A stretch of DNA of 64,000 nucleotides from Verticiella alkaliphila (lineage in GTDB: Bacteria > Pseudomonadota > Gammaproteobacteria > Burkholderiales > Burkholderiaceae_B): positions 1 to 64,000 of the forward strand of contig NZ_JADCNH010000019.1 in NCBI RefSeq assembly GCF_018904615.1. The letters run 5' to 3'. This document shows positions 18,308 through 26,343 of the stretch, piece after piece. The notes beneath the pieces were generated by a model. That model ran no database searches. It had not been told where the DNA came from and was given only the letters and a program-made list of their open reading frames with translations. The number at the start of each line of letters is the position of its first letter. Position 1 is the stretch's first letter. Made by a program: the position numbers and the translations under genes.

Positions 18308-19252
18308 ATGTCTTCCTTTCCCATCCTGCAGGACGAAGCCAGCCGCCTGGCGGCGCTGTCGGAGTACGGTGTCCGCACCCCGCTGGACGATCCTGGCTTT
18401 GACCGACTGGTCCAGCTGGCCGCGCGAACGTTCCAGGTCCCCATCGCCCTGGTGTCGCTGGTGGAATCTGAGCGCCAGCTTTTCGCCGCGGGTGTTGGCC
18501 TGAGCGTGTGCGAGACGGCGCGGGAATCGTCATTCTGCGCCCATGCCCTGGGGAGCCACGATCTGCTCATCGTGCCCGATGCGCGTCGCGATCCGCGCTT
18601 TGCTGACAATGCGCTGGTGCTCGGCTACCCCTTCATTCGTTTCTATGCGGGTTGTCCCCTGGTGAGTCCGCTCGGCTATGTCGTGGGCACGCTGTGCATC
18701 ATCGATACCCAGGCCCGGCCGCGGCCCACCGAAGCGCAATGCGCCGACTTGCGTGACCTCGCGGGCTTCGTGATGGACAAGCTCGAGCTGCGCCGTCTCG
18801 AACTGGCGCGCCAGGCAAGCCGGCGCCGGTTCGAGACCTTGGCTCAAGCTGTCTCGGATGCCGTGATCTGCACGGATGGCGCGGGTCGCGTCACCTCCTG
18901 GAACGACGCGGCCCATGCGCTCTTGGGCGTGGCCGCGGGCGAGGCGCGCGGTCAGTTGCTGGAGAGCCTGCTGCCCGGCACGCTCATGCCAGGGCTGCGC
19001 CGGCTGTCAGCCGAGGAGAGCGCCGATCATGCGCGGGTGTCGATGCGCCTGGAGACGACCCCGGAGGGCGCGCTCTCGCCGGTGTCGCTGCATGTCGACG
19101 CCGCCCTGTGGCGTGAGAACGGCAGGACGAGTTACTGCGTGGTGCTGCGTGATGCGAGCACCGGCTGGCCGGCCAGGAACGTCCTTACTGGGGAGAGCGC
19201 GTCGATGGCCGGGATCGTGGCGGCCAGCGCGCGTGGATCCGCGAACGGGTAG
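18308..19252 (+). CDS. Truncated GAF-PAS paralogue of the upstream GGDEF-EAL protein
   Basis: A 314-residue protein resembling the first 290 residues of the gene just upstream: ASRLAALSEYGVRTPLDDPG, CETARESSFCAHALGSHDLL and FIRFYAGCPLVSPLGYVVGT in the GAF domain, then a PAS domain (SDAVICTDGAGRVTSWNDAA). Similarity ends at YCVVLRD, exactly where the upstream copy enters its GGDEF domain. The last 37 or so residues are read from DNA that also encodes, on the other strand, the C-terminus of the SnoaL-like protein. So this looks like a tandem duplicate that lost its output domains. It could still act as a stand-alone sensor or partner; no enzymatic domain remains. Confidence 0.8.
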   Translation: MSSFPILQDEASRLAALSEYGVRTPLDDPGFDRLVQLAARTFQVPIALVSLVESERQLFAAGVGLSVCETARESSFCAHALGSHDLLIVPDARRDPRFADNALVLGYPFIRFYAGCPLVSPLGYVVGTLCIIDTQARPRPTEAQCADLRDLAGFVMDKLELRRLELARQASRRRFETLAQAVSDAVICTDGAGRVTSWNDAAHALLGVAAGEARGQLLESLLPGTLMPGLRRLSAEESADHARVSMRLETTPEGALSPVSLHVDAALWRENGRTSYCVVLRDASTGWPARNVLTGESASMAGIVAASARGSANG

Positions 19253-19701
19253 GGTGCTGCCAGCAGCCAGTCGAACACGGCGTCGGCATCACTCGATGGC
19301 AGGTTGCGCATGTGCTCGATGATGATGCGCAGGCCCTTCACGCGATAGGGCTCGAGATCGAACAGCCACTCGTAGGTGCCACAGCCCACGCGCACGTTGC
19401 CCGTGGCCTTCTCGGTCATGCCCACCATCCAGCCGCAATGGAAGGCTTCGGTGGTCGCGTCATCCGGGGGCAACGCCAGATAGAACGTGAAGATGTTCTC
19501 GTACGTCTGATTGAAGCGCACCGCCAGCGTCTCGGCCACGGCCTCGACGCCCAGCGACTGGGCCGGGAAGCTGATCTCGTCAGTGTTGAGCCCCATGATG
19601 AGGGAGACATCCGGGGCAAAGCCCCGGCGCAGGAACAGGACGCGATTCTCGTCCTTGGCGCGCAGGTAGTCGCGCAGCAGTGAGCGGGTGGTGGCAGTCA
19701 T
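19132..19701 (-). CDS. SnoaL/NTF2-like protein of unknown function
   Basis: A 189-residue protein; MTATTRSLLRDYLRAKDENR starts it, with AETLAVRFNQTYENIFTFY and EAFHCGWMVGMTEKATGNVR, then WLFDLEPYRVKGLRIIIEHM. This alternation of helix and curved sheet resembles the cone-shaped NTF2/SnoaL fold, which houses small polyketide-type cyclases, isomerases and many binding proteins. I do not recognise the family with certainty. Its last 40 codons overlap the 3' end of the truncated GAF-PAS gene on the opposite strand. It lies 24 bases downstream of the D-2-hydroxyacid dehydrogenase gene on the same strand and may be co-transcribed. Confidence 0.7.
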   Translation of the reverse strand: MTATTRSLLRDYLRAKDENRVLFLRRGFAPDVSLIMGLNTDEISFPAQSLGVEAVAETLAVRFNQTYENIFTFYLALPPDDATTEAFHCGWMVGMTEKATGNVRVGCGTYEWLFDLEPYRVKGLRIIIEHMRNLPSSDADAVFDWLLAAPYPFADPRALAATIPAIDALSPVRTFLAGQPVLASRSTTQ

Positions 19702-19725
19702 GCGGCGCAGTGTAGCGGTGGTGCC

Positions 19726-20673
19726 TCAGGTGGCACGCAATACCCGTATGGGCGTGTCGGCTTGCCAGGCGAGGATGTCTTCGATGGCCTGGCCGTAGTA
19801 GGTCTGGTAGTTCTGGGCGCTCACGTAGCCCATGTGCGGGCTCAATACGGTGTGGGGTGCGCGCAGGATGGGTGCGCTGGCCGGCAGCGGCTCCTCGGCG
19901 AACACGTCCAGCCCGGCGCCGCCAAGCTGGCCCGACTGCAACGCCACGCACAGGGCGGCTTCGTCCACCAGACCCCCACGCGACGTGTTCACCAGATACG
20001 CCTGCGGCTTCATGCGGGCGAAATCGTCGGCGGCCAATATGTGCCGTGTCGAGGCGCTCAACACCAGGTGCAAGGACACCACGTCGGATTGTGCGAGCAG
20101 GTCCGCCTTCGTGGCGTACGTCACACCGTGCACGGCACACCGCTCGGGAGTGAGATGGGGGCTCCAGGCAAGCACGCGCATGCCGAATGCCTGACCATAC
20201 CGGGCGAGGGCAGCGCCAAGCTTGCCCAGTCCGATCACGCCCAGGGTATCGCCTCGCACCGAGCGGCCAAGGCTTGTCTGCCAGTGCCCGCGCCGGGTGT
20301 CGGCATCATTGCCCGGGATGCGTTTGTAGAGCGCCAGGACCAAAGCCCATGCCTGTTCTGCTGCCAGCAGGGGATCGCTTGCCGTACCGCACACCGTCAC
20401 CCCTTGTGCATCGCAGGCCGCGAGATCGATCGAGGCATTGCGCATTCCGGTCGTGACCAAGAGGCGCAGCCGGGGCAGGCGCTGCAGCAGCGCCGCCGGA
20501 AACGCGGTGCGCTCGCGCATGGCAACGATGACCTCGGCATCGGCCAACTGCTCGGCTGCGTGCTCGCCTAGCGGCTCGTGCAGGAAGACGAGCTCGGCGT
20601 CGGGCCCGAGGAGGGACCAATCGGCACTGGCGACAGCGGCATGTTGGTAATCGTCGAGCACAGCGATCTTCAT
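19726..20673 (-). CDS. D-2-hydroxyacid dehydrogenase (NAD-dependent)
   Basis: A 315-residue cytoplasmic dehydrogenase interconverting a 2-keto acid and D-2-hydroxy acid. The nucleotide-binding motif is VIGLGKLGAALARYG near residue 145. The catalytic triad is present: Arg in NTSRGGLVDEAAL, Glu in LDVFAEEPLPAS and His in LSPHMGYVS. I start at MKIAVLDDYQHAAV (20673); an upstream in-frame Met adds only three residues. Divergent from the clostripain-family lipoprotein gene at 20833. Substrate not visible; glyoxylate/hydroxypyruvate-type and larger keto acids are all possible. Confidence 0.92.
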   Translation of the reverse strand: MKIAVLDDYQHAAVASADWSLLGPDAELVFLHEPLGEHAAEQLADAEVIVAMRERTAFPAALLQRLPRLRLLVTTGMRNASIDLAACDAQGVTVCGTASDPLLAAEQAWALVLALYKRIPGNDADTRRGHWQTSLGRSVRGDTLGVIGLGKLGAALARYGQAFGMRVLAWSPHLTPERCAVHGVTYATKADLLAQSDVVSLHLVLSASTRHILAADDFARMKPQAYLVNTSRGGLVDEAALCVALQSGQLGGAGLDVFAEEPLPASAPILRAPHTVLSPHMGYVSAQNYQTYYGQAIEDILAWQADTPIRVLRAT

Positions 20674-20706
20674 GATGGTGACCCCGTGGGCTGACCAGGC
20701 CCGCAG

Positions 20707-20720
20707 GTGTGCGTTGTTGC
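20707..20720 (+). promoter_or_regulatory. Copy of a 14-mer shared with the GGDEF-EAL leader
   Basis: GTGTGCGTTGTTGC is identical to bases 15997-16010 and is followed by a similar CCGGGACGC stretch. Here the partner arm GCACAC is missing, so no hairpin forms. It lies between the divergent dehydrogenase (20673) and lipoprotein (20833) genes and might be a shared protein-binding site or chance. Confidence 0.25.
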
Positions 20721-20832
20721 CCGGGACGCCTTGCGAGGGACGATAGCCCAGAAACCTGTTCCGAGGGTCATCGGGCATCGCGCCCAGATTTGCTACGATT
20801 CGCTCACTTTCGTGACAATATGTGAGACTCTG

Positions 20833-22752
20833 ATGAATCGATGGCTTCGCAGTCTGGGCTACGCGCTGCTCCTGGGCTTGGCCAGTTGCGGCGGTGGCGA
20901 TGATGCACCGGCGCCTGCGCCCGCCGCGCCCCCCGCGACAGAGCCGACACCCGGTCCGGGTCCGGCACCCCAGCCTGCGCCTGTCACGCCAGGAACGGAC
21001 ACGCCGGCGCCGACGCCTGCCGAGCCTGCAGCGCGCGCGAGCACGACCATGCTGGTCTATATGGTCGGCTCCGATCTCGAAAGTGGTGGCAATGCCGCCA
21101 CGGAGAATATCGAAGAGATGCTCGCTGCCACCGCCACGCGCGACGTCAACGTGCTGATGCAGACGGGCGGCGCAGACAAGCCGGGCTGGCACACGGTCAA
21201 GCGACAGCGCATCGCCGATGGCCAGCTGACGACGCTCGACGAACTCGGCGCCTTCAGCTTGGGTCGGCCGCAGGCCTTGCGTGACTTCATTCGCTGGGGC
21301 TTGGCCACGTACCCCGCCGAGCGCTATGTGCTTGTCTTCTGGAACCATGGTGGCGGGCCCAACGGCGGCTTCGGCTTTGACGAGAACTTTGGCCACGAGC
21401 ACCTCTCGCTGCCGCAGCTCACGGCCGCCGTGCGCGACGGCCTGCAAGGCTCGAATGCCCAATTCGAGCTGATCGGCTTCGACGCCTGTCTCATGGCAAG
21501 CGTGGAGGTCGCGCAGGCGTTGCAGCCCTACGGCAAATACCTGGCCGCCTCGCAGGAAGTCGAGCCGGGCCCGGGCTGGGATTGGGAAGCCATCCTGAAT
21601 GAGCTCGCCGCGCGCCCGCTGACGCAAGGCGATGTGCTCGGCCGCGTGATCGCCGATTCTTTCCTTGCCAAGCAGATCGCGGGCGAGCAGGGCGACTTCG
21701 CTACCTTCTCGATCACGGATCTGCAGGCGTTGCCTGCGCTCACCACGGCCATTGCGGATGCGGCCACCGCCGTGGATACCCGGCTGCAGGCCCAGGGCGC
21801 GGATGCATGGCTGGATGTGGCTTACGCGCGCCAACACGCCCTGGACTTCGACACCGGCCCCTTCTTCGGCGGCATCCGGGATCTGGTCGACGTGCTCGAC
21901 TTCATGCGCCAGCCCGCCTTGCAGGTGCCTTCGATGCAGCTTGCGGCAGTCGAGTCGGCCATGGCGGCCGCGGTGGTGCACAACGTGCGCGGGCCGAGGC
22001 TTGCGCCAGTGAGCGGCCTCACGCTGTATTTCCCGAGCCGCAGCGCCACGAACGTTCCCACGATGAATGCTTACGCAGCACTCGATGTGACGCCGCCGCT
22101 CAAGAACTGGGTGCAGCGCTACGCCGGCATGGCGCAAAACGGCGTGGTCGCGGCACCGCGAATCGGCACGCCGGCACTGGTTGGCGCCGATGTCGTGGCG
22201 AGCATCGACAATCTGCACTTCGCCACGAGCTTTGCCGCGCTGACGCGCAACCGGGCTGTCTATGCCATGAAGCCGGCTTTCGTGGGGGCGCAGGGACTCC
22301 AGGCCAACACTCGTGAATGGCTGGCGCTGGACGGTGTTCCCGTGGCGGTGCTGCCCGACGAGTCGCAATTTGCGGTCGACAGCGCGCGTTACACCATCCC
22401 GGTGGCGGTGCCGGTCAAGGATGGGGTGATCGAAGGTCTGCTGGCCGTGACGTATACCCAGGATCGGGCGGGGCGTGACCGCTATGAGGTCGATGGCTTC
22501 TTCTCGGCGATCGACGGCTTCAGCGCAGCCGCGCGGCGCTCGTATGCGCTGGAACCGGGCATGAAGGTGGTGCCGCTGCGCTTTCAGCTCGATGCACGGG
22601 AGTGGATGCCCGATGACACGACGCCGGTGCTCACCGTGCCGGAAGAAGGCGTGGCCTGGTTGCTGCACAAGGTGCGGTTGCCGCTCACGGGCCTGCATTT
22701 GGGCGTGAACGACTATCTGTCGGAGATGCACCTGTCGCCGGCGATGCCTTGA
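20833..22752 (+). CDS. Clostripain-family (C11) cysteine peptidase, lipoprotein
   Basis: A 639-residue exported protein. The N-terminus is a lipoprotein signal (LLLGLASC with Cys at residue 20 as the lipidation site), followed by a Pro/Ala/Thr-rich linker of about 45 residues that would hold the enzyme off the membrane. The peptidase domain starts TMLVYMVGSDLESGGNAATE and has both catalytic landmarks: His in VLVFWNHGGGPNGG and Cys in IGFDACLMASVEVA. These match the clostripain/gingipain-like fold that cleaves after basic residues. The C-terminal 250 residues form an extra domain of unknown role. Probably an outer-membrane or periplasmic protease; target unknown. Confidence 0.88.
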   Translation: MNRWLRSLGYALLLGLASCGGGDDAPAPAPAAPPATEPTPGPGPAPQPAPVTPGTDTPAPTPAEPAARASTTMLVYMVGSDLESGGNAATENIEEMLAATATRDVNVLMQTGGADKPGWHTVKRQRIADGQLTTLDELGAFSLGRPQALRDFIRWGLATYPAERYVLVFWNHGGGPNGGFGFDENFGHEHLSLPQLTAAVRDGLQGSNAQFELIGFDACLMASVEVAQALQPYGKYLAASQEVEPGPGWDWEAILNELAARPLTQGDVLGRVIADSFLAKQIAGEQGDFATFSITDLQALPALTTAIADAATAVDTRLQAQGADAWLDVAYARQHALDFDTGPFFGGIRDLVDVLDFMRQPALQVPSMQLAAVESAMAAAVVHNVRGPRLAPVSGLTLYFPSRSATNVPTMNAYAALDVTPPLKNWVQRYAGMAQNGVVAAPRIGTPALVGADVVASIDNLHFATSFAALTRNRAVYAMKPAFVGAQGLQANTREWLALDGVPVAVLPDESQFAVDSARYTIPVAVPVKDGVIEGLLAVTYTQDRAGRDRYEVDGFFSAIDGFSAAARRSYALEPGMKVVPLRFQLDAREWMPDDTTPVLTVPEEGVAWLLHKVRLPLTGLHLGVNDYLSEMHLSPAMP

Positions 22753-22760
22753 TGCAGTCA

Positions 22761-22776
22761 GGCGCGTTGGCGCGCC
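22761..22776. terminator. Short GC hairpin between convergent lipoprotein and LysR genes
   Basis: GGCGCG-TTGG-CGCGCC, a perfect six-base stem with four-base loop, eight bases after the peptidase stop and about 30 bases after the end of the convergent LysR gene. It could serve as a bidirectional terminator although no U-tract follows. Confidence 0.45.
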
Positions 22777-22807
22777 GGCCCTGAAGCATCGACACGATGG
22801 CGCGGCG

Positions 22808-23701
22808 TCACGCCGCGTCGTCGATCAGCTCGCGCAGCACCTGCGTGAAAGCCACGGCCAGGGTCGAGCGGCCGTTGACCGGTCGATACACCGCGGAGAA
22901 CTGCAGGGTGATGACCGGTCGAAAGGGGCGCACGACGACGCCCTGAGCCGCCGGGACCCGGGCCGCGAACCGATCGACGATGGCCAGGCCGATGCCTTGT
23001 GCCACGTAGGCGGCGGCCGTGGAGGAATTGACTGTCTCCAGACGCACGTTCGGGCGCACGCCCGCGCCGAGCATGGCGGCGTTGATCTGCAGCCTGAGCA
23101 CGCTGTTCAGGCCCAGGGCGATGAAATCCTCGCCGTCCAGGTCGTTGACGGTGACGGTGCGCCGGGTGGCCAGGCGATGCCCGGGCGGCAGCATGCACAC
23201 CGCCGGGGTCGCGGCAAAGACGTCCTGGTCGAAGCGGCCTTCGCCAGGCACCACGGCGTAGGCCACGTCGAGCTGGCCGTGCAGCATCTCCAGCAGATGC
23301 GGTGAGCTGTCCGGATGCACCGAGACGACGACGTTCGGATGGCGCGCGAGAAACAAAGCCACGGCCTCGGGCAGACAGGATGCCGCGAGGGTAGGCATGG
23401 CACCGACGTGCAGATAGCCGGCCTGGGTCTCGCGCAAGGCGCGCGCCACGTCGCGAATGCGCTCGGCGCCCGCGAACTGCCGTTCGGCTTCGCGGTAGAG
23501 CACCTGGGCTTCGGCGGTGGGTGCGATCTGCGGGCCCTGGCGATGAAAGAGGGCGAGCTTCAGGTCCGCCTCGAGATCTCGGATGAGGCGCGTGACAGCC
23601 GGCTGCGAGATGTGCAACACACCGGCCGCACCGGTCATGCTGCCCGTGAGCATGACGGCGCGAAACGCTTCGAGCTGCCGGAAATTGAGCGGACGATTCA
23701 C
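22808..23701 (-). CDS. LysR-family transcriptional regulator
   Basis: A LysR protein of about 297 residues with the DNA-binding helices LNFRQLEAFRAVMLTGSMTG and ISQPAVTRLIRDLEADLKL, then an effector domain (HVGAMPTLAASCLPEAVALF, VNSSTAAAYVAQGIGLAIVD). No ATG lies close to the conserved helix, so I take the GTG at 23701 (V-N-R-P-L-N-F) as the start; a second GTG two codons upstream is also possible. Divergent from the glutamate-cyclase-like/Bug operon with a LysR-type palindrome at 23747-23762 between them. Confidence 0.88.
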   Translation of the reverse strand: MNRPLNFRQLEAFRAVMLTGSMTGAAGVLHISQPAVTRLIRDLEADLKLALFHRQGPQIAPTAEAQVLYREAERQFAGAERIRDVARALRETQAGYLHVGAMPTLAASCLPEAVALFLARHPNVVVSVHPDSSPHLLEMLHGQLDVAYAVVPGEGRFDQDVFAATPAVCMLPPGHRLATRRTVTVNDLDGEDFIALGLNSVLRLQINAAMLGAGVRPNVRLETVNSSTAAAYVAQGIGLAIVDRFAARVPAAQGVVVRPFRPVITLQFSAVYRPVNGRSTLAVAFTQVLRELIDDAA

Positions 23702-23746
23702 TGACACACCAATCAGACCAAGAATAATATTTCGGTATGGTAGCCG

Positions 23747-23762
23747 CCAATAATTGTATTGG
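23747..23762. promoter_or_regulatory. LysR-type palindrome between divergent LysR and D-glutamate-cyclase-like genes
   Basis: CCAATA-ATTG-TATTGG has perfect six-base arms around a four-base AT-rich core. It is centred about 50 bases upstream of the LysR start and about 70 upstream of the other gene. This fits a LysR recognition site. Confidence 0.5.
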
Positions 23763-23822
23763 GAATGATGATCGAGCTCGCGCAGAATGCCTGCATTCCT
23801 GCTCACTACATGGACTGCATCC

Positions 23823-24860
23823 ATGCCCGACATCATTGGCGAGAACGTCGACCGATTGGTCACCGTCGAAATGCGCAATCGCGCGATGAACCACAACATC
23901 ATTGGCCCGATCTACGCGGCAGCGCGTGCGGAAGGGGGCGGACGCCCCATCACGACGCGTGCTGCCGAGGCGCTGCGCGACGCGGTCCAGCCGGGCGACC
24001 GCGTGCTGATCGTGACAGGTGCCGGCTATGCGCCGGAAGCGCCCAACGGCGAGAGCGACGGGCCGCCCGGGGCCGTGTCCCTCGCCCGCGCGCTCTTCTG
24101 GGGGCTCAAGGCCGTGCCGGTGTACGTGACGGAGGAGTGCCATGCGCCGCCCGTGGTGGCAGCCTCGCACGCGGCAGGGTTGATGGTGCGTGACTACCCG
24201 CTGGCGCGGGATCGCCGCATGGGTGCGAGCCTCGTGACGGCACCGACCTCGCAGGCCGACGTGGCGGACTGGGCGGCGACCCTCTTTGCCACCTACCAGC
24301 CCACGGCGATCATTGCGATCGAACGGCTGGGGCCCAACGAAGCCGGGATCCTGCACTACTCCACCGGCGTGGTGCCGGAAGGCTATGTCGACATCTCGCC
24401 GCTCTTCGAGGAAGCCGCCCGCCGTGGCGTGCTCTCGATCGGCATCGGCGACAACGCCAACGAGATCGGTTTTGGCCGCATCCATGGCTTCATGAAGGAC
24501 TTCCATCCCTACGGCCGGCGCTGCCAGTACGAGGGTGGCGTGGGCGTGCCTACGGTCGTGCCCACCGACATCTTCCTGCCCGCGTCCATCTCCAACTGGG
24601 GCGCGTATGGCATCGCCGCCATGCTGGGGTACCTCTGCGGCAGCGTGGATCTCGTGCAGTCGCCCGAGCTCGAGAAGCGCATCGTCCAGGCCTGCCTGGA
24701 TGCCGGTGGCTGGGAGATGCGCTACTGCACCTCGCGCTTCATCGTCGATGGCACGGAGGGCGAAAGCTCCATGGCCATCGTGCAGTTGCTGCGCGACATG
24801 GTGCGTGTGAACATCGCGCCGCTCGATCGCGGACTGTCCCACGGCGTGCTCGACCGCTGA
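23823..24860 (+). CDS. D-glutamate cyclase-like (DUF4392) protein
   Basis: A 345-residue protein related to the C-terminal domain of D-glutamate cyclase, which converts D-glutamate to 5-oxo-D-proline. Characteristic stretches are VLIVTGAGYAPEAPNGESDG near the N-terminus, IIAIERLGPNEAGILHYSTG and GVLSIGIGDNANEIGFGRIH, the last resembling the G-D-x-x-N-E-I-G-x-G active-site signature. It begins the operon with the following Bug gene (22-base gap). Bacterial stand-alone homologues probably act on pyroglutamate- or lactam-like compounds, so the Bug ligand could be of that kind; inference only. I start at the ATG at 23823; an upstream Met at 23787 is possible. Confidence 0.75.
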   Translation: MPDIIGENVDRLVTVEMRNRAMNHNIIGPIYAAARAEGGGRPITTRAAEALRDAVQPGDRVLIVTGAGYAPEAPNGESDGPPGAVSLARALFWGLKAVPVYVTEECHAPPVVAASHAAGLMVRDYPLARDRRMGASLVTAPTSQADVADWAATLFATYQPTAIIAIERLGPNEAGILHYSTGVVPEGYVDISPLFEEAARRGVLSIGIGDNANEIGFGRIHGFMKDFHPYGRRCQYEGGVGVPTVVPTDIFLPASISNWGAYGIAAMLGYLCGSVDLVQSPELEKRIVQACLDAGGWEMRYCTSRFIVDGTEGESSMAIVQLLRDMVRVNIAPLDRGLSHGVLDR

Positions 24861-24882
24861 ACCTGACCTCAAGGAGATCATC

Positions 24883-25866
24883 GTGATCCTTCGTCTCGCG
24901 ATCGCCCGGCTGATGACGCTGGGCCTGGCCCTGACGGCACCCCTCGCACCGCTCGCGGCGCGGGCCGCCGACTATCCGCAACAGCCCATCCGCATCATCG
25001 TGCCCTATGCGCCGGGCGGGCAGGCCGACATCACCGCGCGACTGATCGCCGATCCGCTTGGCGCGCGGCTCGGCCAGCCCGTCACCGTGGAGAATCGTCC
25101 GGGGGCGAATGGCTCGATCGGCACTGCGGCGGTGGCGCGTGCGCAGCCGGATGGCCACACGTTGGCGCTCGTGGTGAGCTCGCACGTCTTCGGCAAGGCG
25201 CTGATGCCTGGCCTGCCCTACGATCCGGTCAAGGATTTCGCGCCCGTCACGCTGACGGCGCGCACCCCGCTCGTGCTGCTGGCCGCGCCGGGGCTGCCGG
25301 CGAAGGACGTGGCGGAGTTCCTCGCCTACGCGAAGGCGCATCCCGGCGAGCTGAGCTTTGCATCGGCCGGCAGCGGCAGCAACACGCACGTCTTCGGGCA
25401 GTGGCTGAACGATCTGGCGGGGCTGGACATGGCGCACATCCCGTACAAGGGCAGCACGCCGGCGCACGTGGACCTGGTGGCAGACCGGGTCGACGTCACC
25501 ATCGATTCGCTGCCCGCGACCCAGGCCTACATCGCCAGCGGCAAGTTGCGCTTGCTGGCGGCTGCCGGCGAGCAGCGGCTGCCGCAGTATCCCGAGGTGC
25601 CGACGCTGGCCGAGGCCGGGGTCTCGGGCTTTTCTGCCGCCTCGTGGGGAGCACTGCTCGCGCCCGCCGGCACGCCGCCCGCCATCGTGGCCCAACTCAA
25701 CCGCGAGGTGGTGGACATCCTGCGCAGCGAGAAAGTCCGTGAGCGCCTGGAGGGCGCGGGCATGATCGTGGTGGGGAGCACGCCCGACGCGCTGGCTGCC
25801 ACCCTGGCAGAAGAGGAGACCAAGTTCGGCACCCTCATCCGCGAGATGGGCATTCGCCTGGACTGA
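24883..25866 (+). CDS. Bug/TctC-family receptor
   Basis: Periplasmic binding protein of 327 residues that begins with GTG; AAGGAG lies seven bases before it, supporting the choice. The signal peptide ends near LAARA-A, then YPQQPIRIIVPYAPGGQADI, VENRPGANGSIGTAAVARAQ, HIPYKGSTPAHVDLVADRVD and the C-terminal ETKFGTLIREMGIRLD. It follows the D-glutamate-cyclase-like gene at 22 bases and very likely shares its transcript and its LysR control. A strong hairpin starts 13 bases after its stop. Confidence 0.92.
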   Translation: MILRLAIARLMTLGLALTAPLAPLAARAADYPQQPIRIIVPYAPGGQADITARLIADPLGARLGQPVTVENRPGANGSIGTAAVARAQPDGHTLALVVSSHVFGKALMPGLPYDPVKDFAPVTLTARTPLVLLAAPGLPAKDVAEFLAYAKAHPGELSFASAGSGSNTHVFGQWLNDLAGLDMAHIPYKGSTPAHVDLVADRVDVTIDSLPATQAYIASGKLRLLAAAGEQRLPQYPEVPTLAEAGVSGFSAASWGALLAPAGTPPAIVAQLNREVVDILRSEKVRERLEGAGMIVVGSTPDALAATLAEEETKFGTLIREMGIRLD

Positions 25867-25878
25867 TGGCCCTGCGGG

Positions 25879-25909
25879 CGTCGCGTACCGCCGTCAGGCG
25901 GCCGCGACG
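25879..25909 (+). terminator. Long GC-rich hairpin downstream of the Bug gene
   Basis: CGTCGCG-TA-CCGCC, loop GTCA, GGCGG-C-CGCGACG: 12 base pairs in two blocks with a small asymmetric bulge. It is a good candidate terminator of the glutamate-cyclase-like/Bug operon, but lacks a U-tract. Confidence 0.55.
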
Positions 25910-26343
25910 GCCCAATGCGTTGTCACTGTCGACTGGGCAGGCGTCGTGACCGCACCGAGGTCGGTCTGGGCCGCGGTCGGCGTGATGTCGGTGGGGACCG
26001 ACGGCTCAGGGGCCACCGCTCGCGGCTCCATGATGAGCGAGGCGCGAGAGGCAAGCCGCAAACGCAGGCGAGCGGCGCTCATGTGCGGCTCCACGCGGTA
26101 AAAGGACCGGAAGCATCAGGGCGCGCGGTCGACACAGGCGCGCAACGGGTGACCCACGGGGTCCACGTCGGGTAAGTCATGCAGGATTCGTCAGGTGGAG
26201 GGCGCGGCAGGCCAGGGATCGGCGTGCGCGACGGCGCGTGGCAGCATGTTCTGTGCCTGCGCTCAACGGCAGGGGCATGGGCTTTGCCTGAAGACAGGGG
26301 CATCCCATCTGCAGCCCCCGCGGCTGCACGCGCAAGGAGACCC
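25910..26343. other. Non-coding stretch of about 430 bases before the P450 gene
   Basis: I find no convincing gene in this segment. A 66-codon minus-strand reading (26094 to 25894) overlaps the terminator hairpin, has no good ribosome-binding site and no recognisable domain. The end of the segment contains a hairpin at 26310-26328 and an AAGGAG ribosome-binding site for the P450. Confidence 0.5.
26310..26328 (+). promoter_or_regulatory. Hairpin in the leader of the P450 gene
   Basis: TGCAGCC-CCCGC-GGCTGCA is a perfect seven-base stem that ends 15 bases before the ATG and abuts the AAGGAG site. It could influence translation or mark a short leader. Confidence 0.4.

Noticed and set aside
19726-22731. 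Very long minus-strand reading of about 1000 codons
   Set aside because: Only its last 315 codons are a real gene (D-2-hydroxyacid dehydrogenase). The rest is antisense to the clostripain-family lipoprotein gene.
22758-24881. Minus-strand reading spanning the LysR and glutamate-cyclase-like genes
   Set aside because: It reads through the antisense of two conserved genes and is an accident of GC-rich codon use.
25894-26094. 66-codon minus-strand reading in the gap before the P450
   Set aside because: It overlaps a strong hairpin, lacks a ribosome-binding site, has no domain and shows low-complexity Ala/Thr/Pro composition typical of chance readings in GC-rich DNA.
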